Below the pieces are notes generated by a model. It saw nothing but the letters and a program-made list of their open reading frames with translations. It did not search any database and was not told the DNA's origin. The position numbers and the translations under genes are program-made. Shown piece after piece: positions 50,857 through 59,978 of a DNA stretch of 64,000 nt (position 1 is its first letter; the number at the start of each line of letters is the position of its first letter). The DNA lies in contig NZ_FOJJ01000012.1 in NCBI RefSeq assembly GCF_900111775.1, positions 1 through 64,000 on the forward strand. The letters are read 5' to 3'. This DNA is from Desulfuromonas acetexigens. GTDB lineage: Bacteria; Desulfobacterota; Desulfuromonadia; Desulfuromonadales; Trichloromonadaceae.

Positions 50857-52779
50857 ATGGGTATCCTTTCTTCTCTGTACAGCGGCGTCAGTGGTCTTTC
50901 CACCAACGGTAACGCCCTCAGCGTCATCGGTAACAACATCTCCAACAGCAACACCATCGGTTTCAAGTCGGGGCGCTCGGTCTTTTCCGACCTCCTCTCC
51001 AGCAGTATTTCCGCTTCCGGTGGCATTTCCCAGGTTGGCCGCGGCGCCGGCATGTCCACCGTCGACAACATCTTCACCCAGGGGACCTTCGAAAATACCG
51101 CCAAGAACACCGACCTGGCGATCGAGGGAGAAGGTTTTTTCATCGTCCGTGATCCCAATACCAATACCGATTCCTACACCCGGGCCGGCGCTTTCCGCTG
51201 GGATGCCGAAGGCTATCTGGTCTCTCCCGAAGGCTATCGGGCTATCGGCTATGCCCTGAACGAAGCGGGCAACGTCTCCGGCGACCTGACCGAGATCAAG
51301 GTCGACACCACCACCCTGAGCCCGCCCAAGGCGACCGAAAACGTGACCTTCACCACCAACCTCGACGCCGCTTCCCAGTATCCGGCGCCGATCATCGGCA
51401 AATTCGTCGGTGTTGGCCGCACCCTCGACACCACGGCCGCCGGGGCGACTGATTTCAGTGATCCCGATGGCGTCCTGACGATCAACGGCATGACTCTGGA
51501 CATCGCCGGTGGCGGCACCTACAATCAGGGTTCGGCCCTGGAGATCAGCACCGCTATCGACAGTGTCGCGGGAATCAATGCCGAAGGGATCGTCATTCCC
51601 GGCTCCATCAACCTGAGCGAGGTGGCGGACAAATCGAGCACCGGCTGGACCATCCCCGCCGGCCTGACCATCAACGGCGTGAGCCTCGCGGGGGCCATCC
51701 CGGCGACGGTGGATCGGGCTTCCTACGACGTGGCCCTGGTCAACCATTTCAACTCCCTGCTGAACCCGGTCGGAGTGCGGGCCTCCGTCGATGCCAACAC
51801 TCATTCGCTGACATTGACCAGTATGGATGGCAGCAATATCCAGGTGATCAACAGTGCCGACATGTCGAGCAGTATCCTGAGCCTCAACGGTGCCTTGCGC
51901 AAAACCGTCTTCAGCGGTCTGGAGATCCAGGCCAAGGGGACCGATATCGGCGAACTGACCATCGATGCCGGCACCAACAGCACCTATGGCCTGGTCTTCA
52001 ACACAGGGACCAGCGGCCGCGACGCCGGGTTCGACATCACGGCGCCGGAGGCGACCTCCAACTACGCCAACTCGGTGACGATCTACGATTCCCTGGGTAA
52101 TCCGCACCAGACTACGGTCTACTTTTCCAAGCTCAACCCGGCGACCAACCCCCTGCAATGGGAGTACAACATCACCGTGAACGCCGCTGAGCTGAACCTG
52201 ACTCCGGCCCAGACCGGCCCCTATCTGATCTCCAGTGGAGTTCTACGTTTCCTCGATGACGGCACCCTCGATCCGGATTTCCCCAGCGGGCTGACCACTT
52301 CGCCCAACGATCTGGCCTGGAACAACAACTCGGACCCGACCGTGCAACTCAATATCGATTTCAACACCACCCAGTGGTCCAACGCCTCGGTGGTCATCAG
52401 CCAGGATCAGGACGGCTTTGGCACCGGAACCGTCGCACAGCTCTCCCTCGATAACGAAGGGAATATTCTCGGCAACTACTCCAACGGTGTGCCGCGCAGC
52501 CTGTACCGGATTTCCCTGGCCAAGTTCAGCAACGCGGCGGGTTTGACCAAGACCGGCAACAATATGTACCAGACCTCGGGGACTTCCGGTTCGCCTATCG
52601 TCGGTACCGTCGGTTCCGGTATCGGGCAGATCTTCACCAACTCGCTGGAGCAGTCGAACGTCGACCTGGCCGCTGAATTCGTCAGCATGATCACCACCCA
52701 GCGCGGCTTCCAGGCCAACTCGAAGATCATCACCACCACCGACGAGATGCTCAACGAATTGATCAACCTGAAGCGTTAA
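50857..52779 (+). CDS. flgE: Flagellar hook protein FlgE
   Basis: The 640-residue protein has the N-terminal rod/hook motif NALSVIGNNISNSNTIGFKS, the FlgE-type body (VTIYDSLGNPHQTTVYFSKL), and the C-terminal EQSNVDLAAEFVSMITTQRG plus TTDEMLNELINL. It is longer than enteric FlgE (about 400) because of a large insert (about 165-395), part of which would face outward on the hook. AACAGGAGG precedes the ATG. A terminator follows. Confidence 0.96.
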   Translation: MGILSSLYSGVSGLSTNGNALSVIGNNISNSNTIGFKSGRSVFSDLLSSSISASGGISQVGRGAGMSTVDNIFTQGTFENTAKNTDLAIEGEGFFIVRDPNTNTDSYTRAGAFRWDAEGYLVSPEGYRAIGYALNEAGNVSGDLTEIKVDTTTLSPPKATENVTFTTNLDAASQYPAPIIGKFVGVGRTLDTTAAGATDFSDPDGVLTINGMTLDIAGGGTYNQGSALEISTAIDSVAGINAEGIVIPGSINLSEVADKSSTGWTIPAGLTINGVSLAGAIPATVDRASYDVALVNHFNSLLNPVGVRASVDANTHSLTLTSMDGSNIQVINSADMSSSILSLNGALRKTVFSGLEIQAKGTDIGELTIDAGTNSTYGLVFNTGTSGRDAGFDITAPEATSNYANSVTIYDSLGNPHQTTVYFSKLNPATNPLQWEYNITVNAAELNLTPAQTGPYLISSGVLRFLDDGTLDPDFPSGLTTSPNDLAWNNNSDPTVQLNIDFNTTQWSNASVVISQDQDGFGTGTVAQLSLDNEGNILGNYSNGVPRSLYRISLAKFSNAAGLTKTGNNMYQTSGTSGSPIVGTVGSGIGQIFTNSLEQSNVDLAAEFVSMITTQRGFQANSKIITTTDEMLNELINLKR

Positions 52780-52802
52780 TCTTTAAGTCAATATTTTGAC
52801 TG

Positions 52803-52836
52803 AAAATGGCCGGGACTTTCTCCCGGCCATTTTTTT
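52803..52836 (+). terminator. Terminator after flgE
   Basis: ATGGCCGGGA pairs with TCCCGGCCAT around CTTTC, followed by a run of T. It lies 24 bases after the flgE stop. Confidence 0.9.
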
Positions 52837-52906
52837 CTCCGGGCGTTGGGGTGTGGAATCCGACTCCCGCCCGATTTGCTCCCGGTTTTTCGGCAAAGGT
52901 ACGTCA

Positions 52907-52921
52907 TGGCACGGCATTTGC
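52907..52921 (+). promoter_or_regulatory. Sigma-54 promoter of the motA-fliL-flhG unit
   Basis: TGGCACG-GCAT-TTGC is a perfect -24/-12 site. Transcription should start near 52933, about 50 bases before the motA GTG. Confidence 0.85.
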
Positions 52922-52985
52922 TCATGACCTGATAGGCACGCCGGACGGATTGACCGCCCGGCCTTTCTCCCTGGGGTAGTGACTC

Positions 52986-53753
52986 GTGGATCTCTCGACC
53001 GTCGTCGGAATTGTTGCCGCTTTTGCCCTCATGATCGTCGCCATCATGTCGGGGGGATCGTTGATGCTCTTCATCGATCCGGCCTCGATGATGATCGTGC
53101 TTGGCGGAACCATCGGCGCCACCCTGGTTCACTACCCCTTCCGGTCCGTCTTTGGGGCGATGGCGGTTTTCAAGAAGACCGTCTTTCATCAGGAAACGGC
53201 GCCGCAGGCGATCATCGGCCAGTTGATCCAGTTCGCCGGCAAGGCGCGCAAGGAAGGGATCCTGGCCCTCGAATCCTTCCTCGACGAAGTCAAGGATCCT
53301 TTCTTCCAGAAGGCGCTGCAGATGGCGGTGGACGGGCAGGAGGCCGAGGCGATGAAGGAGATGCTCGACAAGGAGATCGAATACATTCAGGAGCGGCACG
53401 AGTCGGGGGCGGATATCTTTATCGCCATGGGCAGTTACGCTCCGGCCATGGGGATGATCGGCACCCTGATCGGCCTGGTGCAGATGCTCCAGAGCATGAG
53501 CGACCCTTCTTCCATCGGCCCGGCCATGGCGGTGGCGTTGTTGACCACCTTTTACGGCTCGGTCATCGCCAACATCCTCTGCCTGCCCATCGCCGGGAAA
53601 TTGAAAAACCGCAGCGGCGAGGAAATTTTGAGCAAAACCCTCATCGCCGAGGGGATGCGCTGCGTGCTGGCGGGGGAGAATCCCCGGCTGATGGAGCAGA
53701 AGCTGCATACCTTCGTGGCGCCCAAACTGCGCGAGAGCAATTTCAAGAAATAA
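52986..53753 (+). CDS. motA: Flagellar motor stator protein MotA
   Basis: The 255-residue protein has four membrane helices and the MotA/ExbB-like core (GSYAPAMGMIGTLIGLVQML; AMAVALLTTFYGSVIANILC). The N-terminus MDLSTVVGIVAAFALMIVAI is typical. It forms the ion channel with MotB. The start is GTG at 52986 with a GGGGTAG about ten bases before. The absence of a polar N-terminal tail and the family pattern fit a proton- or sodium-driven type; I cannot tell which. Confidence 0.95.
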   Translation: MDLSTVVGIVAAFALMIVAIMSGGSLMLFIDPASMMIVLGGTIGATLVHYPFRSVFGAMAVFKKTVFHQETAPQAIIGQLIQFAGKARKEGILALESFLDEVKDPFFQKALQMAVDGQEAEAMKEMLDKEIEYIQERHESGADIFIAMGSYAPAMGMIGTLIGLVQMLQSMSDPSSIGPAMAVALLTTFYGSVIANILCLPIAGKLKNRSGEEILSKTLIAEGMRCVLAGENPRLMEQKLHTFVAPKLRESNFKK

Positions 53754-53772
53754 CGGCACCCCAAAAGGCGGC

Positions 53773-54519
53773 ATGCGGATGACGAAAAGACCGAAAAAAC
53801 AGGATCCCGGCGCTCCGGCCTGGATGGTCACCTTCAGCGACATGGTGACCCTGCTGCTGACCTTCTTCGTGCTCCTTTTATCCATGGCCAATATGGATAA
53901 GATCAAATTCGAGGAAGCGGCCGGATCGCTGCGCAGCGCCTTCGGGGTGATGGGGGGCGGGAGCCAGACCTCGATATCCAAGCCGAAAGTAGTCGAGTTC
54001 GCGCCGATCCAGGACGATTTCACCAGTCGTCTCTATCAGCGGATGCTCAGCCAGATCAATCAACTGAAGATCGATCGCCGCATCCAGCTGGTCAAGGACC
54101 GCGGTGCGGTTATCCTGCGGGTCGATGCGGCGGTCCTCTTCGCCTCCGGTCAGACCGAGGTGAGTCCCGAGGCCTATCCGATATTGCAGGATGTCGCCGC
54201 CCTGATCGAAAATCTGCCGCTGAATTTGCGCATCGAGGGGCACACCGACGACACCCCCACCTCGGGGCTGGCGCTCTCCAACTGGGACATCTCCATCGCC
54301 CGGGCGGTGTCGACCCTGAAGTTTTTCGAGCGGGAAAGCCTCGTCCCCCTCGATCGCATGTCGGCGGTCGGCTACGGTTCCCGGCGGCCCCTGGCGACGG
54401 AAAAAAACGAGGCGGCCCAGGCTCTCAACCGCCGGGTCGAGTTCGTTCTCGAAAGTATCGGCGGCAACCGCGAGGCGCTGCCCTATCTGATCGACGCCGG
54501 AAAACAGGTCCCCTTTTAG
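53773..54519 (+). CDS. motB: Flagellar motor stator protein MotB
   Basis: The 248-residue protein has an N-terminal membrane helix with AWMVTFSDMVTLLLTFFVLL, including the channel Asp, and a C-terminal OmpA-like peptidoglycan-binding domain (LRIEGHTDDTPTSGLALSNW; LDRMSAVGYGSRRPLATEKN). It anchors the stator to the cell wall. The ATG at 53773 follows AAAGGCGGC; an in-frame ATG at 53779 is also possible. Confidence 0.96.
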   Translation: MRMTKRPKKQDPGAPAWMVTFSDMVTLLLTFFVLLLSMANMDKIKFEEAAGSLRSAFGVMGGGSQTSISKPKVVEFAPIQDDFTSRLYQRMLSQINQLKIDRRIQLVKDRGAVILRVDAAVLFASGQTEVSPEAYPILQDVAALIENLPLNLRIEGHTDDTPTSGLALSNWDISIARAVSTLKFFERESLVPLDRMSAVGYGSRRPLATEKNEAAQALNRRVEFVLESIGGNREALPYLIDAGKQVPF

Positions 54520-54576
54520 GACGAAGAAAGCCTCCTCTTAGGCGTGAATCCTTCCGCCGGAAAACGAGAAATAATC

Positions 54577-55083
54577 ATGGCCGAAAACAAGACCGACGAT
54601 AAAAGCGAAGAAAAAGGTGGCGGCAAACTGAAGCTCATTCTGATGATCCTGGGGGCGGTGCTGCTGCTGGCCGGGGTCGGCGTCGGCGCCTACTTTCTCG
54701 GTGCCGGCAGCGCCGCCAAACCGGAAACCGTCGAAAAGAGCCCGGCCGCGACCCAATCCGCCGAGACGGGGGTCGCGCCGGTCGGGCCGATGCTGCCGAT
54801 GGACGACTTCATCGTCAACATCCTCGACGCCGAAGGAACCCGCTATCTCAAGGTCTCCATGACCCTGGAGCTACTCACCCCAGAAGGGATGCTGGAAATC
54901 GAAGAGCGCAAAGCCCAGGTGCGCGACACCATTCTCCTTTACCTGGGGAGCAAGACCTTCGATGAAATCCGCGATCTGCAGGGCAAACTGCAACTGCGCG
55001 CCGATCTCATCGGCAAGCTCAACGCCCTGCTGACCAAGGGCAAGATCAAAACCATCTATTTCACCGATTTCGTCGTTCAGTAG
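54577..55083 (+). CDS. fliL: Flagellar basal body protein FliL
   Basis: The 168-residue protein has a short charged N-terminus, one membrane helix (about 18-40) with LILMILGAVLLLAGVGVGAY, and the FliL periplasmic domain (MLPMDDFIVNILDAEGTRYL; LEIEERKAQVRDTILLYLGS; KTIYFTDFVVQ). It supports stator function. The ATG at 54577 is chosen over an upstream in-frame GTG at 54544, though neither has a strong ribosome binding site. fliM follows eight bases later. Confidence 0.92.
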   Translation: MAENKTDDKSEEKGGGKLKLILMILGAVLLLAGVGVGAYFLGAGSAAKPETVEKSPAATQSAETGVAPVGPMLPMDDFIVNILDAEGTRYLKVSMTLELLTPEGMLEIEERKAQVRDTILLYLGSKTFDEIRDLQGKLQLRADLIGKLNALLTKGKIKTIYFTDFVVQ

Positions 55084-55091
55084 AGGCGGCC

Positions 55092-56081
55092 TTGGATCGC
55101 ATCCTCAGTAGAGAAGAAATCGCGGAACTCCTCTCGGCGGTTCAGCACGGCACCATCGAGACGGCCGCCGAGGTTCCGCCGCCGCCGAGCGATCAGCCGG
55201 TGCGCGGGCTCAACCTGGTCGGTGGTCGGGGGGGGCTGGGGCGCTGGCGGATTCCCAACCTCGATCTCATCTTCGAGGCGATCGGGCGTGGCTACGGCAT
55301 CACCCTGACCAACCGCCTGCAACGCCAGGTCACGGTCAAATATACCGGCAGCGACTCCCTCGGCTTCGCCGAGTATCTGGAAACCATCCAGAACAATTCC
55401 GCCATCGGTCTGCTCGACCTCGAACCCTTCAAGTCGGGGGCGTTGCTCATCTACAGCGGCGAACTCTCTTTTGTCCTGCTGGAAATTCTGCTCGGCGGCG
55501 CGATCAAGAAGATAGTCCCCTTGCAGCGTTCCCTGACCAGCATCGAAACGACCCTGCTCAAGGGGTTGATGACTTCCCTCTGTCCCGATCTGAAAAAGGC
55601 CTTCGATCCGGTGGAGCAGCTACATCCACAGCTGCTCAAGGTCGAGACCAACCCGCGGCTGGTCAATATTGTCCCGCCCGAGGCAGGGATTCTGGTCGTG
55701 ACTTTCGGGGTGAACCTGGAGGGGCTGTCCGGGGTGATGACCCTGGTCATTCCCCACGCCTCCCTGGAGCCGTTGCGAGAGAGGCTGCGCGAGTCGACCC
55801 TCTCCGTGGAGCTGCGCAACAGCGACGAATGGCCGAGTCTGCTTGCCGACGGGGTGGCGACGATGCCGGTGGAGATCTCGGCCCAGGTTGCCGAGGTGGT
55901 GGTCATGGTGCGGGACATCCTCAACTTTCAGGAGGGGGATATCATCGACCTGGGCTGCGCGCCCAACGTCCCCCTCAAGGTGCTGGTCGAAGGACGTCCC
56001 AAGTTCTGGGCGACGGGGGGAACCCAGAACGGCAATAAGGCGATTCGCATCATCAACCGGATGCCGCAACGGAGCAAATAA
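55092..56081 (+). CDS. fliM: Flagellar motor switch protein FliM
   Basis: The 329-residue protein has the N-terminal CheY-binding peptide-like MDRILSREEIAELLSAVQHG, a CheC-like middle domain (YSGELSFVLLEILLGGAIKK; LRERLRESTLSVELRN), and a C-terminal SpoA domain (GDIIDLGCAPNVPLKVLVEG). It receives CheY-P and sets rotation direction. The start is TTG at 55092 with GAGGCGGC before it. Its stop overlaps the fliN ATG. Confidence 0.95.
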   Translation: MDRILSREEIAELLSAVQHGTIETAAEVPPPPSDQPVRGLNLVGGRGGLGRWRIPNLDLIFEAIGRGYGITLTNRLQRQVTVKYTGSDSLGFAEYLETIQNNSAIGLLDLEPFKSGALLIYSGELSFVLLEILLGGAIKKIVPLQRSLTSIETTLLKGLMTSLCPDLKKAFDPVEQLHPQLLKVETNPRLVNIVPPEAGILVVTFGVNLEGLSGVMTLVIPHASLEPLRERLRESTLSVELRNSDEWPSLLADGVATMPVEISAQVAEVVVMVRDILNFQEGDIIDLGCAPNVPLKVLVEGRPKFWATGGTQNGNKAIRIINRMPQRSK

Positions 56082-56377
56082 TGGATAACAGCAAACAGCC
56101 GCAGGGCCAGGGTGAAGTCAAGAATCTCGAATTTCTGCTCGATATTCCCTTGCAGATTTCCGTGGAGGTCGGCCGCAGCCGCATTCTCATCAAGGAACTG
56201 CTGGAGATGCAGGAAGGGACGGTGGTCGAGCTCGACAAGCTGGCCGGGGAACCCCTCGACGTCTACGTCAACTCGCGCCTCATCGCCCGGGGCGAAGCAG
56301 TGCTGGTCAACGAAAAGTTCGGCATCCGCCTGACCGATGTGGTCAGTCCCGCCGAACGCATCGAGAATCTGGGCTGA
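56081..56377 (+). CDS. fliN: Flagellar motor switch protein FliN
   Basis: The 98-residue protein is one SpoA domain: LEFLLDIPLQISVEVGRSRI, LLEMQEGTVVELDKLAGEPL, VYVNSRLIARGEAVLVNEKF. It forms the lower C-ring and an export docking site. Its ATG overlaps the fliM stop by one base, indicating translational coupling. Confidence 0.96.
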   Translation: MDNSKQPQGQGEVKNLEFLLDIPLQISVEVGRSRILIKELLEMQEGTVVELDKLAGEPLDVYVNSRLIARGEAVLVNEKFGIRLTDVVSPAERIENLG

Positions 56378-56391
56378 AAAGCGACGACAGG

Positions 56392-56787
56392 ATGAGGATC
56401 ATGATCAGGACGCAAGCCATGCTTCTTCTGCTGGTGACGGCTGCTCCGGCCTGGGCCGAGCCCGTTGTCGGCGGCGGCGGGGATCTCTTCATCCCCTGGA
56501 TCAAGATGATCGTCGCCCTGCTCTTTGTCCTCGGCCTGATCCTGCTGCTCTACTACGGGGCGAGCCGTAAGGGGTTCGGCCTGCTGCCGGCCGCCCGCAC
56601 CGGGCAGATCAAGGTGCTGGAAATGCGTTCCCTGGGGCCGAAAAAAGGGGTCTGCCTGATCCGGGTGCGGGACGAAGAGTTTCTCCTCGGCCTTGGCGGC
56701 GACCGGGTCGAACTGCTGGCGCGCCTCGAGGGGCCGAAAACGACTTTTGCCGAAACTCTGGACAAACAACCGGGGGAATCGGCATGA
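56392..56787 (+). CDS. fliO: Flagellar export protein FliO
   Basis: The 131-residue protein has a signal or first hydrophobic segment (to about AWA, residue 22), a membrane helix (about 34-57), and a cytoplasmic part with GQIKVLEMRSLGPKKGVCLI and FLLGLGGDRVELLARL, as in FliO. It helps assemble FliP. The ATG at 56392 follows ACGACAGG; an in-frame ATG at 56401 is possible. It overlaps fliP by four bases. Confidence 0.9.
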   Translation: MRIMIRTQAMLLLLVTAAPAWAEPVVGGGGDLFIPWIKMIVALLFVLGLILLLYYGASRKGFGLLPAARTGQIKVLEMRSLGPKKGVCLIRVRDEEFLLGLGGDRVELLARLEGPKTTFAETLDKQPGESA

Positions 56788-57518
56788 AGGCCTGGCGCAT
56801 CCTTCCGCTTCTGCTGCTCGTCCCCGTGTTGGCTCAGGCTCAGGGGTTGCCGACCTTGACCTTCGGCATCGGCGAGGCGACGGAGCCGGGACAGGTCTCT
56901 ACCGCCCTGCAGGTGCTGATGGTTCTCACCATCTTGTCCGTGGCGCCGGCGATCCTGCTCATGACCACCGCCTTCACCCGGGTGGTGATCGTCCTCTCCT
57001 TTGTCCGTCAGGCCATGGGCACCCAGCAGCTCCCGCCGAACCAGATCGTTATCGGCCTGGCGCTCTTTCTGACCCTCTTCATCATGGCGCCGGTCTGGAC
57101 CAAGGTGAATGAAACCGCCCTGCAACCCTATCTCAACAATGAGCTCAGTCAGCAGGTCGCCCTGGAGAAAGCCCTGGTTCCCATGCGTGATTTCATGCTG
57201 GCGCAGACCGCCGAGAAAGATCTGGGTCTGCTCATGGAAATTGCTCGGGTCGAGGCGCCGGCGACCCGGGATGATGTGCCGACCCTGACGCTGATTCCGG
57301 CTTTCATGCTCTCCGAGTTGAAACGGGCCTTCCAGATGGGCTTCATGATCTACATCCCCTTTCTGGTCGTGGACATGGTCGTCGCCTCGGTGCTGATGGC
57401 CATGGGCATGATGATGCTGCCGCCGCCGATCATTTCGCTCCCCTTCAAGATTCTGCTCTTCGTGCTGGTGGACGGTTGGGCACTGGTGGTCGGCTCCCTC
57501 GTCCAGAGCTTTTATTAG
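56784..57518 (+). CDS. fliP: Flagellar export gate protein FliP
   Basis: The 244-residue protein has a signal peptide (to about AQA), then LMVLTILSVAPAILLMTTAF with TRVVIVLSFVRQAMGTQQLP (FliP signature 1), and LIPAFMLSELKRAFQMGFMI plus the downstream signature. It forms the core of the export gate with FliQ and FliR. It overlaps fliO. A full copy of the palindromic repeat lies directly behind its stop, before fliQ. Confidence 0.97.
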   Translation: MKAWRILPLLLLVPVLAQAQGLPTLTFGIGEATEPGQVSTALQVLMVLTILSVAPAILLMTTAFTRVVIVLSFVRQAMGTQQLPPNQIVIGLALFLTLFIMAPVWTKVNETALQPYLNNELSQQVALEKALVPMRDFMLAQTAEKDLGLLMEIARVEAPATRDDVPTLTLIPAFMLSELKRAFQMGFMIYIPFLVVDMVVASVLMAMGMMMLPPPIISLPFKILLFVLVDGWALVVGSLVQSFY

Positions 57519-57642
57519 CAGGCGGATGAAAAACGCCCATTCGCGGCGTTGCCCTCATCCTTGTCACTGCGACGTACATGGCCGGTACGCCTCGCTCCTC
57601 GCATTTCGGGCGCCTTGCGCCTGGGCATTTTTGATCCGCCTG
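57519..57642 (+). repeat. Palindromic intergenic repeat, copy B (full)
   Basis: A 124-bp element starts CAGGCGGATGAAAAACGCCCA and ends TGGGCATTTTTGATCCGCCTG; the ends are inverted repeats. The inner part matches copy A closely. It lies between fliP and fliQ, starting one base after the fliP stop. Confidence 0.85.
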
Positions 57643-57692
57643 GAAAACCGAGAATTCCATTCGCTCCACGCAGGAACCCCCGGAGGAATCTT

Positions 57693-57962
57693 ATGACTCC
57701 CGAATTCGTCGTCGCTCTTGGCCGCCAGTCGGTGGAGCTGGTCTTGATGCTGGCCGCCCCCATGCTCATCTGCGCTTTGGTGGTCGGCTTGCTCATCAGC
57801 ATCTTTCAGGCCGCCACCCAGATCAACGAGCAGACCATGACCTTCATCCCGAAGATCGTGGCGGTCCTCGTCTCGCTGATCATCTTCGCCCCCTGGATGA
57901 TTCAGAAACTGCTCTCCTTTACCTCCGGCATTCTGGTGGGCATCGCCACCACCGGTATCTGA
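57693..57962 (+). CDS. fliQ: Flagellar export gate protein FliQ
   Basis: The 89-residue protein has two membrane helices and the FliQ pattern: MTPEFVVALGRQSVELVLML, LLISIFQAATQINEQTMTFI and IFAPWMIQKLL. The ATG at 57693 has CGGAGGAATC before it and gives the exact family length; a longer frame from 57549 runs through the intergenic repeat. fliR follows after eight bases. Confidence 0.96.
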   Translation: MTPEFVVALGRQSVELVLMLAAPMLICALVVGLLISIFQAATQINEQTMTFIPKIVAVLVSLIIFAPWMIQKLLSFTSGILVGIATTGI

Positions 57963-57970
57963 TCCGCCCC

Positions 57971-58750
57971 ATGGACGGACTGCCCTTCACCGTCGCCGGT
58001 TTTCAGCTCTTTCTCGTCTGTCTCGCGCGCATGGCCGCCATGATCGGCACCCTGCCGGTCTTCGGCAGCGGCACGGCGCCGGCGCGGGTGCGCATCGGCC
58101 TGGCGGTGATGCTGGCGCTGCTGATCTTTCCGGTGGTTCGCCCCTATCTCCCGCCCCCGGATTTTTCTCCCGTCACCCTGGGACTGCTGATTCTTGGCGA
58201 AGCCCTGCTTGGCCTGATGGTCGGGTTCATCGCCCAGTTGGTGCTGACCTCCGTCGAGGTGGGGGGTACCATTATCGGCTACAAGATGGGTTTCGCCGCC
58301 GCCAACGTCTTCGATCCCCAGAGCCAGCGCCAGATCGAACTGATTTCCCAGTACCAGAATGTCATCGCTGTCCTCATCTTTCTCGCCCTCGACGCCCACC
58401 ATCTTTTCCTCCGTGCCGTGGTGCGCTCCTACGAGCTGCTGCCTCCGGGCGGGATCGACATCGGTGGCGACGCGGTCCCCTTTCTCATGACCCTGGTCAG
58501 CCGCATGTTCGTCCTCGGCATCCAGCTCAGCGCACCGATTCTGGCGGTGCTGATTCTGGCCAGCCTGGTGATGGGCATCCTTGCCCGGGTCTTCCCCCAG
58601 CTCAACGTCTTCATGCTCTCCTTTCCCCTCAATATCGGTGTCGGCTTCCTTGTCATGGGTTTGACACTCAGCCTCCTGGTGCTCATGCTCGAGCGGGAAT
58701 TCGGCATCGTCCCCGAGCGGATTCTCCATCTCATTCAGACCTTCAGGTAA
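57971..58750 (+). CDS. fliR: Flagellar export gate protein FliR
   Basis: The 259-residue protein has about six membrane helices and FliR features: FSRM-like ARMAAMIGTLPVFGSGTAPA, GLIL-like EALLGLMVGFIAQLVLTSVE, GGTIIGYKMGFAAANVFDPQ and MGILARVFPQLNVFMLSFPL. It completes the FliPQR gate. flhB begins after about 160 bases with no gene between. Confidence 0.95.
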   Translation: MDGLPFTVAGFQLFLVCLARMAAMIGTLPVFGSGTAPARVRIGLAVMLALLIFPVVRPYLPPPDFSPVTLGLLILGEALLGLMVGFIAQLVLTSVEVGGTIIGYKMGFAAANVFDPQSQRQIELISQYQNVIAVLIFLALDAHHLFLRAVVRSYELLPPGGIDIGGDAVPFLMTLVSRMFVLGIQLSAPILAVLILASLVMGILARVFPQLNVFMLSFPLNIGVGFLVMGLTLSLLVLMLEREFGIVPERILHLIQTFR

Positions 58751-58910
58751 GGCGGATTCTCCCTTTTTTCCCGGCCCAACGCTGAAATCGAGCGCTCCCC
58801 CGGGAAAAAATCTTCGCCCTTTTCATCTCTTGGAAAAATTGGACCGGGTTTTGCTGATAAGGAGTCCGGAGGGTGCGGCGCGGTGCCGCAGCCGGATGAA
58901 AAGGTAAGGC

Positions 58911-59978
58911 ATGGCCGACGAGGACAAGGACTCCAAAACAGAACAGGCGACAGCGAAGCGGCGTCGTGATTTTCGCGAGAAAGGGCAGGTCGCCCAGAGC
59001 CGCGAAGTTCATACCGCCGCGCTGATGACCTTTTTTCTCCTCCTCTGGTACTTTTATGCCCCCTACTTCTGGGGTCAGCTCGAACTTTTGACCCGCGGCG
59101 TTTTCGGCATGGTCGGAAGCTTCGAAGTGACCCCCGTCTCGGTCCAGGGCCTCTTTCTCTTTCTCCTTTCCCGCCTCGGACTGCTGATCGCCCCCCTACT
59201 GGCGCTGGTGCTGGTGGTCGGCTTCTTCTCCAGTTTCATGCAGATCGGCTGGCTCTTCACCACCAAGCCGATGGAACCGGATCTGGCCAAGCTCGACCCG
59301 ATCAAGGGCGCGAAAAAATTCATCTCCAAGCGTTCCTTTATCGAGGTTCTCAAGTCGCTGGCCAAGGTGCTGATCATCGGCTTTTTTGCCTATCAGACAG
59401 TACGCAACGAGTTCGAACAGGCCCTCTATCTGATCGACATGCCGCCGATCAGCACCCTGGTTTTTACCGGGCAACTGGCCTTTTCCGTGCTGCTCAAGAC
59501 CTGCGGCATCCTCATCGTGCTGGCGCTGCTCGACTATCTTTTCGTCCGTTGGGAGATGGAAGAGAAGATGAAGATGACCAAGCAAGAGCAAAAGGAAGAG
59601 TACAAAGAGACCGAGGGGGATCCGCTGATCAAGGGCAAGATTCGCCAGATCCAGATGCAGATGGCGCGCAAGCGGATGATGGCGGAGATCCCCAAGGCCG
59701 ACGTGGTCATCACCAACCCGACCCATCTCTCGATCGCCATCGCCTATCGCCGCGACGAGATGGATGCCCCGCAGATCGTCGCCAAGGGGGCCGACACCCT
59801 GGCCATGAAGATTCGCGAGATCGCCAAGGAGCATAAGGTGCCGCTGGTGGAGAACGTGCCGGTGGCGCGGGCCTTGTACAAGTTTGAAGTGGGGGATGCC
59901 GTCCCCGAAGAGCTCTATACGGCGGTGGCGGAAATCCTCGCTTACGTCTACAGCCTTAAAGGGAAAACGAAACAATGA
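58911..59978 (+). CDS. flhB: Flagellar export switch protein FlhB
   Basis: The 355-residue protein has four membrane helices (about 30-210), the opening DKDSKTEQATAKRRRDFREK, the linker EQKEEYKETEGDPLIKGKIR, and the cleavage motif NPTH in VVITNPTHLSIAIAY. Self-cleavage there switches export specificity after FliK signals. The C-terminal domain continues to PVARALYKFEVGDAVPEELY. Its stop overlaps flhA. Confidence 0.97.
   Translation: MADEDKDSKTEQATAKRRRDFREKGQVAQSREVHTAALMTFFLLLWYFYAPYFWGQLELLTRGVFGMVGSFEVTPVSVQGLFLFLLSRLGLLIAPLLALVLVVGFFSSFMQIGWLFTTKPMEPDLAKLDPIKGAKKFISKRSFIEVLKSLAKVLIIGFFAYQTVRNEFEQALYLIDMPPISTLVFTGQLAFSVLLKTCGILIVLALLDYLFVRWEMEEKMKMTKQEQKEEYKETEGDPLIKGKIRQIQMQMARKRMMAEIPKADVVITNPTHLSIAIAYRRDEMDAPQIVAKGADTLAMKIREIAKEHKVPLVENVPVARALYKFEVGDAVPEELYTAVAEILAYVYSLKGKTKQ

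Noticed and set aside
57549-57692. Extended start for FliQ
   Set aside because: The extension translates the intergenic palindromic repeat; the ATG at 57693 gives the standard 89-residue protein.
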